The position numbers and the translations under genes were made by a program. Below the pieces are notes generated by a model that was not told the origin of the DNA, made no database searches, and saw only the letters and a list, made by a program, of their open reading frames with translations. A DNA stretch of 64,000 nt from Craspedostauros australis (taxonomy: Eukaryota > Bacillariophyta > Bacillariophyceae > Mastogloiales > Achnanthaceae). This document shows, one piece after another, positions 19,001 through 28,115 of the stretch (the stretch's first letter is position 1; the number at the start of each line of letters is the position of its first letter). The DNA lies in NCBI GenBank assembly GCA_026770025.1, contig JAMXDE010000008.1, positions 1,364,001 to 1,428,000 of the forward strand, in the 5' to 3' direction.

Positions 19001-20710
19001 TATGGTTCTTACCAGCTGGTTCGGTTGCGCAATCTGCTGCCAAGGAGAGACGGTGGTGATGGCGTTGCGTGCCATGAGGCGGGCGCCGTTCCTGCTCGCA
19101 TTGCGGATTCTTGCCGCCCGTTGAAAGCCATGTGTACCGTCATCGTGTATTCCTCCGTCGTCTGCGTTGTTCAGATTGCTGCTGGCGGTGCCACCACTGC
19201 GATTGCTCTCGTCCGTATCACGCCGGCAAGGAACGACGGTGGTGAATGTGTATTGGATGAGAAATGGAGCTGCCGGCAGATGGGCCTCCTCCGTGTAGAC
19301 GTTGGACCAGAACTCATCGACGCCTTCACGATGCGCATTGAGCTGATGCGTGGCAAGCGCCAGGAGGGTAGCAAATGGCTTCACGCCGAATACAACCAGC
19401 TGTGATTGGCCGGGTCGTAGATGTCCTTCGGACGGGAACACAGTGAAGCAGTCGGGGCGTTGGACGGATGCCTTCCAGACCATGGATCGGTTATAACTGG
19501 GGTTGGTGAGATGAATCAGGTGCCAGGAATGCATAGCCATGTGGCTTAACTCCTGTTTCGACGGATCAGGAAATAGCGTTTTGAGATGTTCGATCTCGTG
19601 TTGCGATGATGTGTGGACATTGAAAAACAGCAGATCTGTGATGAAACTGAGCGATCGGGCCAGGTATTGATTTGTGTCGATGTCACGATTGAGTGTCGCC
19701 GCACCTGCGAATGCTTTGGCCGCTCTGCGCCACGCGTACGGCTGGATCCGCGATTGTTTCGCTGTGCTCGTTGCCATCATTGTTTGCTGTATACGCAGCG
19801 ACGTCGCCGCCGCGACAGCTTGAGCTGGAGTCCTAACGTTGACGTTGGCGGTAATGTTGCTATTCATACTCGCATTCTTGTGAATTGGATCACCATCGTT
19901 ATTGTCAGCGCGTCCAGCAGATGTGCTAATGCTGTTGTTGTTGTTGTTGTCGTCGTTGTGTTGCGATGGGAATGTGGAAGCAGTGGGATCCCGTCGATAT
20001 CTGCAGGTTGGGCAAAGATGGAGGGGCTGGCGGGGCTGCTGATATCGCTGGTGGCCCCGATGCTGATCGCCGTGATCATTCGAAGTTTGTGGCGCGTTAA
20101 TCTCATGCGAGTGTTGGTGCGTGACGCAAATGCACGTCCTGCCAGCATCCAGGCAATCGTCAGGGTAGACGCAATTCCAATGCGTGACCCACAGATCGTG
20201 TGTATTGTTGTACGCGTTGATGTAGACACGCAGCCAATTCGTGGTTGATTGGCAAGAGCTCATGGTGGAATGGACGTGGGGATGAGATTCCTCCACATGA
20301 AAGTTCCACCGAGATTGAAACTTGAATCTCCACAGCTCGGCTGATCGAGTTGCCGCGCATATGGACTTTGAAACGAGCGCCACTGATGTGCAGATGTCCG
20401 TGACGGTGAGGAACTGGAAGATCTGTGCGGAGATATCGTTCGCCAGACCTTCCAGTGGATTGGTTGTTGTGTCTGTGCTCATCGTTGAGTTTGCATGTAC
20501 TGTTTGTAACTGATTGCGATTTAACGCGTTCCCCCCATCATGCTCAATGCTGTTCTTGCTGCTGCGATCGACAACGCTCTCGCCTTCGTCATCGTCGGAA
20601 ATCCAGGGAGGGAGAAAGAATGGAGCTGTCAAACAACCATCTCGTGCGATGTCATTCGCAGCTTCTGATGCTTGCGATGCATCCATGCTCGTGCTCATAC
20701 TAGCATTCAT
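16091..20710 (-). CDS. F-box / MSP(PapD)-like / multi-pass membrane protein
   Basis: A single-exon protein of 1539 residues. An F-box-like motif lies at about 84-132 (NPLEGLANDISAQIFQFLTV, ALVSKSICAATRSAELWRFK). A His/Asn-rich linker with cysteine pairs (HLCPTCRY) follows. An MSP/PapD-like beta domain lies at about 390-495 (HLIHLTNPSYNRSMVWKASV, DCFTVFPSEGHLRPGQSQLV). Mid-protein there is a CLHCHHRW cluster at about 645. The C-terminal third has hydrophobic spans at about 1128-1148 and 1180-1200, a poly-Gln tract, then four or more spans from about 1350 to 1500. F-boxes recruit SKP1-CUL1 ligases; MSP domains bind FFAT-type peptides at ER contact sites. Together with a membrane anchor this suggests a membrane-bound ligase adaptor, which is inference. 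The ATG at 20710 begins MNASMSTSMDASQ. I know no standard family with this order. Confidence 0.75.
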   Translation of the reverse strand: MNASMSTSMDASQASEAANDIARDGCLTAPFFLPPWISDDDEGESVVDRSSKNSIEHDGGNALNRNQLQTVHANSTMSTDTTTNPLEGLANDISAQIFQFLTVTDICTSVALVSKSICAATRSAELWRFKFQSRWNFHVEESHPHVHSTMSSCQSTTNWLRVYINAYNNTHDLWVTHWNCVYPDDCLDAGRTCICVTHQHSHEINAPQTSNDHGDQHRGHQRYQQPRQPLHLCPTCRYRRDPTASTFPSQHNDDNNNNNSISTSAGRADNNDGDPIHKNASMNSNITANVNVRTPAQAVAAATSLRIQQTMMATSTAKQSRIQPYAWRRAAKAFAGAATLNRDIDTNQYLARSLSFITDLLFFNVHTSSQHEIEHLKTLFPDPSKQELSHMAMHSWHLIHLTNPSYNRSMVWKASVQRPDCFTVFPSEGHLRPGQSQLVVFGVKPFATLLALATHQLNAHREGVDEFWSNVYTEEAHLPAAPFLIQYTFTTVVPCRRDTDESNRSGGTASSNLNNADDGGIHDDGTHGFQRAARIRNASRNGARLMARNAITTVSPWQQIAQPNQLVRTIPLSAHVNANYPLSTFQSKTMVPFAVHDAADRTVVHSAPQLMEHFPSIFKQLNNMTLEMEQSSRGESYRTELKCLHCHHRWGQRMEEIGQAYVLRMLDCHDEKIARDSQFRRLHQVLLHLSKRCINMSGHRESVDSVRQVLFQITNTLVNHRGAPWLTVQQRGVLLQWETVADEMYQRINSTKGSDNSIAAAGDGDNHSPLLRGDNEVHSEVVPWRHAGVYGSPLCTNSIAAVASTSPEVQPQQQWKHEPKYLEAFANLAHSPGRFCLGPQEDPNHLQTFDKTNRFARRQKGIITDIFMDDPVSAMQSALCILQDPRSLLAHGIYDRIPYPGTIFRRPIVSKILSMDVHIPANGKIHFHWDLKRPIVSNETMVYYEFQNTLDLSMMLALDRLFVYPRSESLQLPPGPTRRFVFSHDRYVMNIPPPGSGRFALSSFPSKIVERFQVGELTQMERYKTKLIQVRLPRASKRNDRNNRETPSDRQPFLLDPSRLRHGTRDGTNLLQQRRRLNDQNPNHPPPAQIHGRGPRALNLLWILSAHLGWTVDENHGASAVYVDRRILIGAQWLSISLMMLPLFWTLLGRYIEVIPTVPLDYPLEGLPFVVETKMRFLSQQECLHCALILAVGWLVLGRWIERHTSRDYFRAMLEHIDHDSNASAQQRQTRSQQQQQQQQQHRRSVHRIESYILHAIHRQWDALCPLFLQRLTFTPQWNRRSQNELKKHVAYWRSRNDPDAVSLSLSFKAENGRGFISLGHRVINTGDASNFKKLAMGALVTIGSFSSTTPHFLLNLLTVFSGSISFGLSMSLQTMETCRESTGANNTRSILKSMNLVNVVILAFLVGQLVGSSGGVLFLAEFVVTSVSLILGGAGTISASAMESWATFFCLSATCFWGYLFGRVAVMEGIREKRSGFSSVMLCASLAIMLVVWGAMLFLHDWENPVSVLISRNGEWKNNARSWFTQRQDDTLSPRSYH

Positions 20711-20878
20711 AGGAGATTGCTCTTGTCGTTTGTGAATGGTGGTGGCAATGCTGCTGTTGATAAAAAATGCCAGAGAGTGCTGTTACGGATGTGCTCCGAA
20801 TCTACGCACTCCAAAGATATCATGAAGACTGCAAAGAGATCGTGATGGAGAAGCGACTGGTCGCAACACCCATTCCTT

Positions 20879-20880
<2 letters not shown>

Positions 20881-20911
<31 letters not shown>
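20881..20911. repeat. (TC)n microsatellite
   Basis: Fifteen perfect TC dinucleotides, followed by a short TG run, 170 bp upstream of the F-box/MSP gene start codon. On that gene's sense strand it is a GA tract in the 5' leader or promoter. Confidence 0.95.
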
Positions 20912-20917
<6 letters not shown>

Positions 20918-21592
20918 CTTGCCGTTTCTGCACTTGTTGGTGCGTTGCTCCACCTGAACGGATGAACACAAGCCACGGATAGAAGAGAGAGGCTAGTCTG
21001 CACTCCACTTGTGTTCTGTGCGCAAGTTCAAATTCTTGCGTCAGCGACTTGTACTACGACTATTCGGCACGAGTTACGTTACGTTGTCTTGGTTGATGGT
21101 CGGATAGAATCCTTGCAACGGATGACTCTTCGGCGAACGATGTGAGGACCTCCTCCGCGAACCGATCCAATCCAACCCGATGTGGCCACAGAACAAGGTC
21201 CGACTGTGCGGATGTAAAATATAATACGTAGCTTCACCAAAAGAACCGACAGAACCAACTGTCTCCTTGATCATCAACGGAGGTGTGGCACAATGAGCTA
21301 CCAGTAGCAGTACGAATACGGATGGTTTGTATTCGTTCGTCCCACCACGTTGGACTTTTTGTTGTGCATCTCTCTCTCTGTGCAGAAGAGGCAAAAAGGA
21401 ACATCTTGGAGACGTTCCTGCGAGAGGCAGTTTTGGGTGTAGTTTTCCTTGTTTTGTTCGTGTCTGGTCTCATCACGTTTGGAACCTCATCAATCGTTCC
21501 AAGACTCAGATCTTTGTGATCGATGTTGTCGATGAGGTCAAATGGATCATGCCTCCTCATGTTTGACATCTTGATTCACGGTGCGATATGTG

Positions 21593-21600
21593 TGACGTCA
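21593..21600. promoter_or_regulatory. palindromic CRE-type motif TGACGTCA
   Basis: A perfect TGACGTCA in the divergent gap, 883 bp upstream of the F-box/MSP ATG and 976 bp upstream of the OTU ATG. TGACGT elements are bZIP sites and act as CO2/cAMP-responsive elements in Phaeodactylum. Function here is inferred from the motif alone; one 8-mer can occur by chance. Confidence 0.35.
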
Positions 21601-22575
21601 CATTCAAAATGGAGATTGTTGGTTGGAGACACGCACAAAAAGTCGACGAGATCACCACGAAGTGTCAAAGACCAGGCGCCAATCCAACAACCACCACCCA
21701 AAGCAACCCAACCTCAGGTACCAACCCAGAGCTCGCACGAGTGCATCGCATGACAGGCAAGGGAGGAACACACGTGACAAAGGCACGAGCATAAGCGACA
21801 AGGGTGCTTCTGCATGACGGAAGAGAGCAACTGAGCTGAGAGGCGTACATACCTACTTCGATTTTGAAAGGAGAACGAGAAAGAGAGACAGGCTCCGCAT
21901 CGACGCAAAGCAAGTGGAGCAACAGGGACTGCCAACACAAGTCCCCAAGATTCTGGAATTGACATCAGAACAGCTCGTAGAAGAGAGCAACAGACTCGAT
22001 TACACTCGTACTTCCTTGTCGAGCAGATCCGATCCGCAGGGCTCCGGCCAGAAGTCAACATCTCCGATCCTCACATTCGATTCTCGGCTTCCAACTCCGT
22101 CTGCCAAGTGCCATCCGTGGGGACTGCATAGTGCTCAGTTCCTCGACTCAACTCGACTCAACTCAATACACGTACGCACTCGTACTCGTGCCCGCACAGT
22201 TATTGTATTAGCACATGTGCATAGTCGTACATCAACCAATCAGACATTGTACCAACCGATTCAAGCCGAGCTGTTGAGAGACGTCAAGAGACATCAAACG
22301 ATCAGCAACCACAAATTCCATCTCAGACTCCGCCCTGCGTGCCGAAGATCTTTGTGCGAGCTCCGCCATTGCGTATCAAGCAAGGTACTGCATGACACGG
22401 ACGTCACCAAATCCGCAATTGATACACGCTCAACCACACTCAAAGGTATTCAACGTGCTCAAGCTATCGACGGCACGATCACAGCTACTCTCTGCCAGAA
22501 AATAGCAAAGCAAGAGGCAACGCACTGCCACAAACAAATCGTCGTTGGCAACAAGCCATTATACTGTTCACCATC

Positions 22576-23649
22576 ATGAAAATTCTTGTCCCGTCACCCA
22601 CATTTTCACCGGCGATTTACGCACAATCCAGACGCGCCATGTTGGTGATGACTGTGATTCTCCCAACACTCGTCCAGCTGGGTTTCAGCGAATCGCCATC
22701 CTCGACGGCCATGCCGCGCAGCAATGTGCGCATCTCCAGCGTCGAGTCAGACAAAGAGCAGACTCTGATCTCGTACCCGCCATGGGTGGCATCCCCCATG
22801 ATCGATGACAACGGCTTCCTGCGCAAGCTCTACCGTCGGATACCGGGCGAATGGGAGAAGGAGGGCCCGCGCCCCCTTTTCCAACGCCGTCGCATGTCGC
22901 AGCAATCGTCGCAGGCCATCCAGGACATCCCCGTCGTTATCCGTCAGGCGCCGGGCGACGGCAACTGTCTCTTCCACTCCATCTCGCTCTGCTGCATCCA
23001 CGCCCATGATCAATCCCACATTGACATTCAGCACAACCAGACCTTCCTTTGGTCCTTCTCCAGCACCCTGCGCGAGCTCGCCGTCGATTGCTTGGAGAAG
23101 TCGCCGCGCAAGCTCCTGTTCTTGCAGGGCAACGAGTACCTGCGCGCCCACGACCTCGTCGAATCCGCGGCCGCCCAGTACGGCATCACGGGCGAGGCGT
23201 ATTGCGAGTACATGCGACAGCAGAGCTACTGGGGTGGCGGACCCGAGATCGTGGCGCTGTGCAACGTCCTGCAGCGCCCCATCCATGTCTACGAGTTGCA
23301 CGCCAAGCGCAGGAACCGTCGCAGCAAGACCTTCGTGCTGCGGCGCATGGCGTGCTTCGGGTCGCCCAAGTACGATCGAAAATCGGCGCTGCACATATTA
23401 TCGGCTGACTCGCGGTTTCCGGACGTGCTGCCCGGCAAGCAGCTGGAATCGGGCAATCACTTTTTGGCCATCTTTCCGACGAACGAATCGCACAATGCCA
23501 AGCTGCGGGGTGGGAGCAATGAGAACGGCGAGGCGGTGTACTCGAATGGTATCCAACCGCCGTTCCTGCTGAAGTTGGAGGAGGATGTTGCGGAATCCCG
23601 AACAGGGATGCAGTGGTTCAAGGACTTTCTGGCAACGAAACGTACATGA
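22576..23649 (+). CDS. OTU-domain cysteine deubiquitinase with secretory-type leader
   Basis: 357 residues from the first ATG. The OTU domain is at about 118-301: VVIRQAPGDGNCLFHSI carries Asp128 and nucleophile Cys131, the middle has LLFLQGNEYLRAHDLV and YWGGGPEIVALCNVLQRPIHVYE, and the catalytic His295 lies in ESGNHFLAIFP. The role is cleavage of ubiquitin from conjugates. Before the domain there is a hydrophobic stretch, AMLVMTVILPTLVQLGF. Translation from the second ATG (22639, Met22) would give a classical short signal peptide with a possible cut before Phe37 (LG/FSES), which resembles the Phe-containing motif used for import into diatom plastids. Which ATG is used is undecided. The 65-residue C-terminal tail has no recognised domain. 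It is a single exon. Confidence 0.88.
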   Translation: MKILVPSPTFSPAIYAQSRRAMLVMTVILPTLVQLGFSESPSSTAMPRSNVRISSVESDKEQTLISYPPWVASPMIDDNGFLRKLYRRIPGEWEKEGPRPLFQRRRMSQQSSQAIQDIPVVIRQAPGDGNCLFHSISLCCIHAHDQSHIDIQHNQTFLWSFSSTLRELAVDCLEKSPRKLLFLQGNEYLRAHDLVESAAAQYGITGEAYCEYMRQQSYWGGGPEIVALCNVLQRPIHVYELHAKRRNRRSKTFVLRRMACFGSPKYDRKSALHILSADSRFPDVLPGKQLESGNHFLAIFPTNESHNAKLRGGSNENGEAVYSNGIQPPFLLKLEEDVAESRTGMQWFKDFLATKRT

Positions 23650-23978
23650 AACAGCAACGAAACTACGAGTGCTAGAATATGTGATAGTACTGCATGCATC
23701 TGACTATTACAAACTGTTCAGGGTGTGTTTCTGGAACTGCGCAATACAATACAGTACGGGACGATACGATACGGCACAGTACGCACACCCACAATACTGC
23801 GCAGAGAGGACTGTGGGTACTCGTATTGGTACATACGAGAATAAACCAGTGGCCATAATCTCCCACAACTCACATGAGTAGGAACAAGCCGTGCTTACTG
23901 CGGGTATACTAATACAACGGTGTTCTCGATGGGATGCAAGCATTCAGCGGCAGTCTTTCGGCCAGTGTGTCTATCTGC
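23650..23978. other. convergent intergenic region
   Basis: 329 bp between the stops of the OTU gene (+) and PP4C (-). It contains a quasi-repeat of atacgatacgg/agtacg units near 23745-23785; no gene was seen. Confidence 0.6.
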
Positions 23979-25504
23979 CTACAAAAAGTAATCGGGAGGC
24001 GGATTCTTGATGGGAACGCCTCTGGCTTCCTGCGGCGCCGCATCGAAGATCTTGAAGCTGCGTTCCAAGTTTTCATCCAGTTCCAATATCGCCGCGACGT
24101 TACCACATCTGTAACAGTAGTTGGGCGCGCTCCACACAGTGACGAGGGCGTCGTTGAACATATTTCGGTGGCCCTCCATGACAAGCTGATGAGCTCGGGC
24201 GATGAGATCGAGGTCGTTGCGTTCGTTGAACATGGCGACGATGTCCCCGCCAAAGAGGTAGCCAGCGCCGCGCGGTGACAGTCCCCAACCGTCGATTTCC
24301 TCCGGGTCGCTCCACATGAGATCGCACATGGCACCGTCGTGCGGGACCTCCTGCTTGCGGTCGATGACGCGAATCTGATCGAGGGTGTTAATGGATGGGC
24401 TGAGGCCGCCGTGGACCGTGAAAATCTTGTCTTCGATGATGGCGCTGAGGGAGAGGTAGTCAAAAATTTCCGTGCAATACCGCCAGACATTGACGGATCC
24501 GTACTTTCGTAAGCATTCATCGTAGAAGCCGTAGACCTGCGTGATCTGCCGGCTCTCGTGATTGCCTCGGATGAGAGTGATTCTGTCCGGGTAACGGACC
24601 TTGAGAGCGAGCAGAAGAAGGAATGTTTCGACGGAGTAGTACCCTCTGTCAACGAAGTCGCCGAGGAAGAGGTAGTTCTTGTCTGGGCATTCACCCCCAA
24701 CTTTGAAGAGCTCCACCAGATCGTAGAATTGCCCATGGATATCCCCGCATATCTGTGGTTGCAGTGCGGACAGGATAGTTGGTAGTGTTATGGTTGTTAT
24801 CGTAGTGAAGGTTCATAGTCGGGTAGGTTGTAGTAGTAGTTGTAGTGATAGTAGGAGTAGTAGTTGTTGTTGTTGTTGGAAAAAGAATGAGGACCGTGGG
24901 TGAGCGGATGGGTTCATGATAATCAGAATTGAGACGCAGAGGGCGACCATTCAGACCGCATCATTCAGGAAGTTGCTTCCACGTGCTCCTCCTCGATCAC
25001 CGCAACCAATGATCGTCTCAATGATCGCATTGCGTGGTCCATGATCTGACAAGGTTGCTTGTTTGGATGATCAGGCTGTTTCCACTCGACGTGAACATCT
25101 GGCGATCGCCACCACAGGACGGTCAGCTGTAATGAACAATGCATGATATCACATTGTGGATGCTGCCACTGCCACTGCCTATTCTGCTCTATCATGACCT
25201 GCGTTGCCGTGCGAGTACTTACAGTCACTGGCGCGTCGACGCGCTGCACGTTGCTTTCATCCACCAGGATCTCGCGCGCGCGTAGACACAAGGCCTTGAC
25301 TTCACCCTCCCTCAGATATTCGCAGCGCTTCAGTCGCTCGATTTGTTCATCCAAGCATGTGTTGCCCCCGCTGGTTAATGACGATGCAGTGGTGTTGGTT
25401 GTGAGAGGTGGAAGGGCGTTGGCGGCAGTTGCGGAGGACGCGTTGGCATTGGCGGCAGGCATGACTGCCGCAGCATCTGCCGGATTTTCGACCATGGCGC
25501 TCAT
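23979..25504 (-). CDS. PPP4C: serine/threonine protein phosphatase 4 catalytic subunit
   Basis: Two exons: 25223-25504 (94 codons) and 23979-24752 (257 codons plus stop), phase-0 intron of 470 bp with donor GTAAGT and acceptor CAG. Joined product is 351 residues. After a low-complexity Ala/Thr leader of about 50 residues, it reads [34 protein letters not shown], then across the junction [16 protein letters not shown], and onward [74 protein letters not shown], ending PDYFL. These are the metal-binding GDxHG, GDxVDRG and GNHE motifs of PPP phosphatases. The [10 protein letters not shown] start, VQRVDAPVT and the YFL C-terminus fit PP4 rather than PP2A or PP6. PP4 acts in DNA-damage recovery and centrosome/microtubule control. 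The leader makes it about 45 residues longer than animal PP4C. The intron holds GTA/GTT microsatellite-like sequence. Confidence 0.95.
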
Positions 25505-26129
25505 CTTCTGTTAGTCTCGGTGCTGCACTGCTCGGACGTTATATAATACTACGTTGGTGATGCTGCGTCTGCCTTGTTCAGTCGGTGGATCTCCGGATGG
25601 TCCCTCTTGTCACGCTTGTCAGCAGGCGGAGAGTCGTTTGGTACGATTACGAGCAGGGTGTGTATAGTTTGGTGCGGTGGCGACAACGATTGCGGAAGCT
25701 GTCCTTGGTTTGTTGTTTTGCCTCTGTGTGTGTGCCTGGGCTAGTGTCTTTTGGCTTTTGCTGCCCTTGATTTGTCGCGCCTCCGCCAAGGGACGCAGCA
25801 CCAACCAAAACACACTTCTGCCACGCGCAACCACGAGAGACACTTTTTGTCGGATGGAGGAGAAATTCGTGTCGCTGTGTTTCGGTTGCGGTGGTGGTAA
25901 ATCGTCAAAATTCAAATTTTTGAATCCGCTTCGACTGATATGACGTCAAACAAGACAGAAAAATGGTGGTTCCCGTTTAAGTCTAAGGATAAAGAAGTAG
26001 AGAGAGAGAGCCGCAATTGATGACTTTTTGGACTCCCGACATGATTTCTAATTCTCCAGTTTGGTGGTCCGTGCATTCATTCATCTGGTTGTCCAGACAT
26101 TCGTCAGCCATTCGTCAACCATTCATGTA
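25505..26129. other. intergenic region upstream of PP4C
   Basis: 625 bp between the PP4C start and the ALG14 stop, both on the minus strand. It is probably the PP4C promoter and the ALG14 3' end. It holds a palindromic CRE motif and a short (AG)n near 26000; no coding signal was seen. Confidence 0.55.
25941..25948. promoter_or_regulatory. palindromic CRE-type motif TGACGTCA
   Basis: A second perfect TGACGTCA, 437 bp upstream of the PP4C ATG. It is a bZIP-type site; regulatory use is inferred from the motif alone. Confidence 0.35.
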
Positions 26130-27019
26130 TTATAGCACAAATGTCGACACTCGATGGCTTCTTGGGTATTTCTGCCGCAGGAAATCCCAATGGACAATGA
26201 ACAAGTCGGCGATGGGGTACAGTAGCCTCCCCGTCAATGAGAGGCTGCGGAAGGCAGTGTGCATCGATCGAAAAGAAGATGAGAATGCAAGAAATGAATG
26301 ATGAGCGTGTGCGAGCGAAGACACGCTTGATTCATATGGCATCGAATGTACCAGTATTGCCTCTGTTGCAATGATTGTGATACAACACGCGCGAGATGAC
26401 GGAAACATCCCGACACTTACGTTTGAACGCGACAGTACGATTCGATGAACACGATGCGCGTATTGCTCACGCCCAGAAGCCTCCAAAAGAAGCCCGCCAA
26501 ACAGATGGGCAGGCACGTGCCGGGCCCGTTGGACAAGATCAGTTGAGGTCGCACGGATGCCATGATCCAGAGGCATTTCCACAAGCTCCAGCACGTCGTC
26601 GCAATGGAGGATGCGTAGGATTGGCCCACTTCTCGGCTGCGCGGTATGCGGAGGATGGTTGGATTTGTGTGGTTGGATTTGCGGAGATGCAGGTGCAGCC
26701 GCTGTTCGCTGGTCGTGTCGGTTTCGGCGATCATGTAGATGATGGGATCATAGTGCTTGGTAGAATTGCGCGTGTCGGACGGTATCAGTTGTTGGACCAT
26801 GTGCAGCATCTCTGTGGTGTGCCCGCCGGAACCCAAGACGACGACGGTTTTGATCGGTTTGTGGCTGTCCTTGTGCTGCCGTTCTTGCGCTCGCCGCGTT
26901 TGGCTGTCGGGATTGTGTATTGCGCGCAGCACGATGCAGCATCGGATGACGACGATGATTGCAATAGCGATGATCGACACGATGGCGACGAACGCTTGTG
27001 ATGCGAGTAGATCGGCCAT
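26130..27019 (-). CDS. ALG14: UDP-GlcNAc transferase subunit ALG14
   Basis: Two exons: 26421-27019 (599 nt) and 26130-26244 (115 nt), intron of 176 bp with donor GTAAGT and acceptor CAG, giving 237 residues. Residues about 6-32 are one membrane span (AFVAIVSIIAIAIIVVIRCC). The Rossmann-like fold follows: KTVVVLGSGGHTTEMLHMVQ, then LILSNGPGTCLPICLAGFF, and VFIESYCRVQT. The short second exon completes it with LSLTGRLLYPIADLFIVHWD and FLRQKYPRS, the conserved ALG14 C-terminus. ALG14 anchors the catalytic subunit ALG13 to the cytosolic face of the ER and together they add the second GlcNAc to dolichol-PP-GlcNAc. Length matches the family (about 200-240). Splicing is required: the unspliced frame stops soon after CRVQT. 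Confidence 0.93.
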
Positions 27020-28115
27020 GGTACATGCGTTGTGCCTGATCTGGATGGTCCTGTTTGCGGGTTGATTCTGGCCAGAGCAGCAGACGAAGGAAATGAATGA
27101 GACGGATGCGATAACAATGATAGCACTCCAACAACCTCTCCTACTGAGACTCTCTCGTCGTGATCATGATTGCTTGTACTCTACGTTGGTATGATGATTC
27201 AGACGCCTATCGGTGCGAGTATTAGTGCGATGATGTTGCTTTCGCTTGTGTTGGGGCAGCGCTGTGCTTGTTGTGGCGCCAACTCCGTATCCAACGCGGA
27301 AAATCTACATTTCACTTGTTACGTCTGCACACCATCACGTCGCTTTCGATTCCAATCCCACAAAATGGCGGGTAAAATAGTGTCCGCCGAATCCACGGAC
27401 GGACAGACCGACAGACGAGAAGGACTCGACAAAGATGACGCAACAAAAGGCACAACAGCTCACAACGGACATTTCACCCACCACACAGCAACAACAACAA
27501 CAACACGGATGTGACTGACACCAACAAAAACAGCACGACAAACGACAAACACAACACAACGGGCGATCAAACCAAAATTGGCGTCGGAAGCAACGATCCA
27601 ATCCCCATCATTCAGACAGTTGAGGTTGTGGTTTGGTGTTTGACGCGACATCATCGACATCATCGCTGCCACCAGCATCCCCGTTTATCTGCATCATCGT
27701 TGTCCAGCTCGACGTCTGTTGATCACAGCTTGCTCGAGGCAATCAAGGGCATCACGCGGCAAGCCAGCGAAGAGGCGAAGCCCCAGGACCGGGATTGCAG
27801 CGGTACCCATACCAACACGAGTACCAACTCGCTGGTGGAGATCTGTGACATCTGAAGGATCGGCGGTCTGGGATCGTGCAGGAATTCGGAGCATAGGATC
27901 ATAATCTGCGACGCACCTCAGAAACAAACTGGCACGGTACCAAACAAGCCAAATCAAGGCAACGCAAGGCAAGGGCCGTGAGTCATTCACCTCCGCTGCC
28001 CTGACACGCAAAACGCGGTCATTGGTGCCGTCGTAGAACCAGTTGCACCAAACAAGCCAAAATAGCGAGGACAGCCACGCAACGAACAAGCGCGCATCAG
28101 TCCGTCCATCCAACC
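27020..28115. other. divergent promoter region between ALG14 and SPT6
   Basis: 1.1 kb between divergent ATGs. It is rich in CAA/ACA (27440-27560) and contains no recognisable gene; the open frames here have no motif and overlap on both strands. It probably holds both promoters and the SPT6 5' leader. Confidence 0.55.

Larger units (their letters stand above)
20711..22575. other. divergent intergenic region upstream of the F-box/MSP and OTU genes
   Basis: About 1.9 kb between divergent ATGs. It holds a (TC)15 tract, a perfect palindromic CRE motif, and a hairpin-capable stretch (cgcaag, AT-rich loop, cttgcg) near 21021-21040. A 221-codon open frame (21914-22579) abuts the OTU start but contains no ATG and no domain, so it is treated as 5' leader. 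Confidence 0.5.

Noticed and set aside
21018-21045. Short hairpin cgcaag/cttgcg with TTCAAAT loop, tRNA T-arm-like
   Set aside because: It is an isolated stem; the rest of a tRNA cloverleaf is missing.
21914-22579. 221-codon open frame that overlaps the OTU start by the bases ATGA, operon-like
   Set aside because: The frame has no ATG, no domain and repeat-like composition; it is more likely open by chance in the 5' leader.
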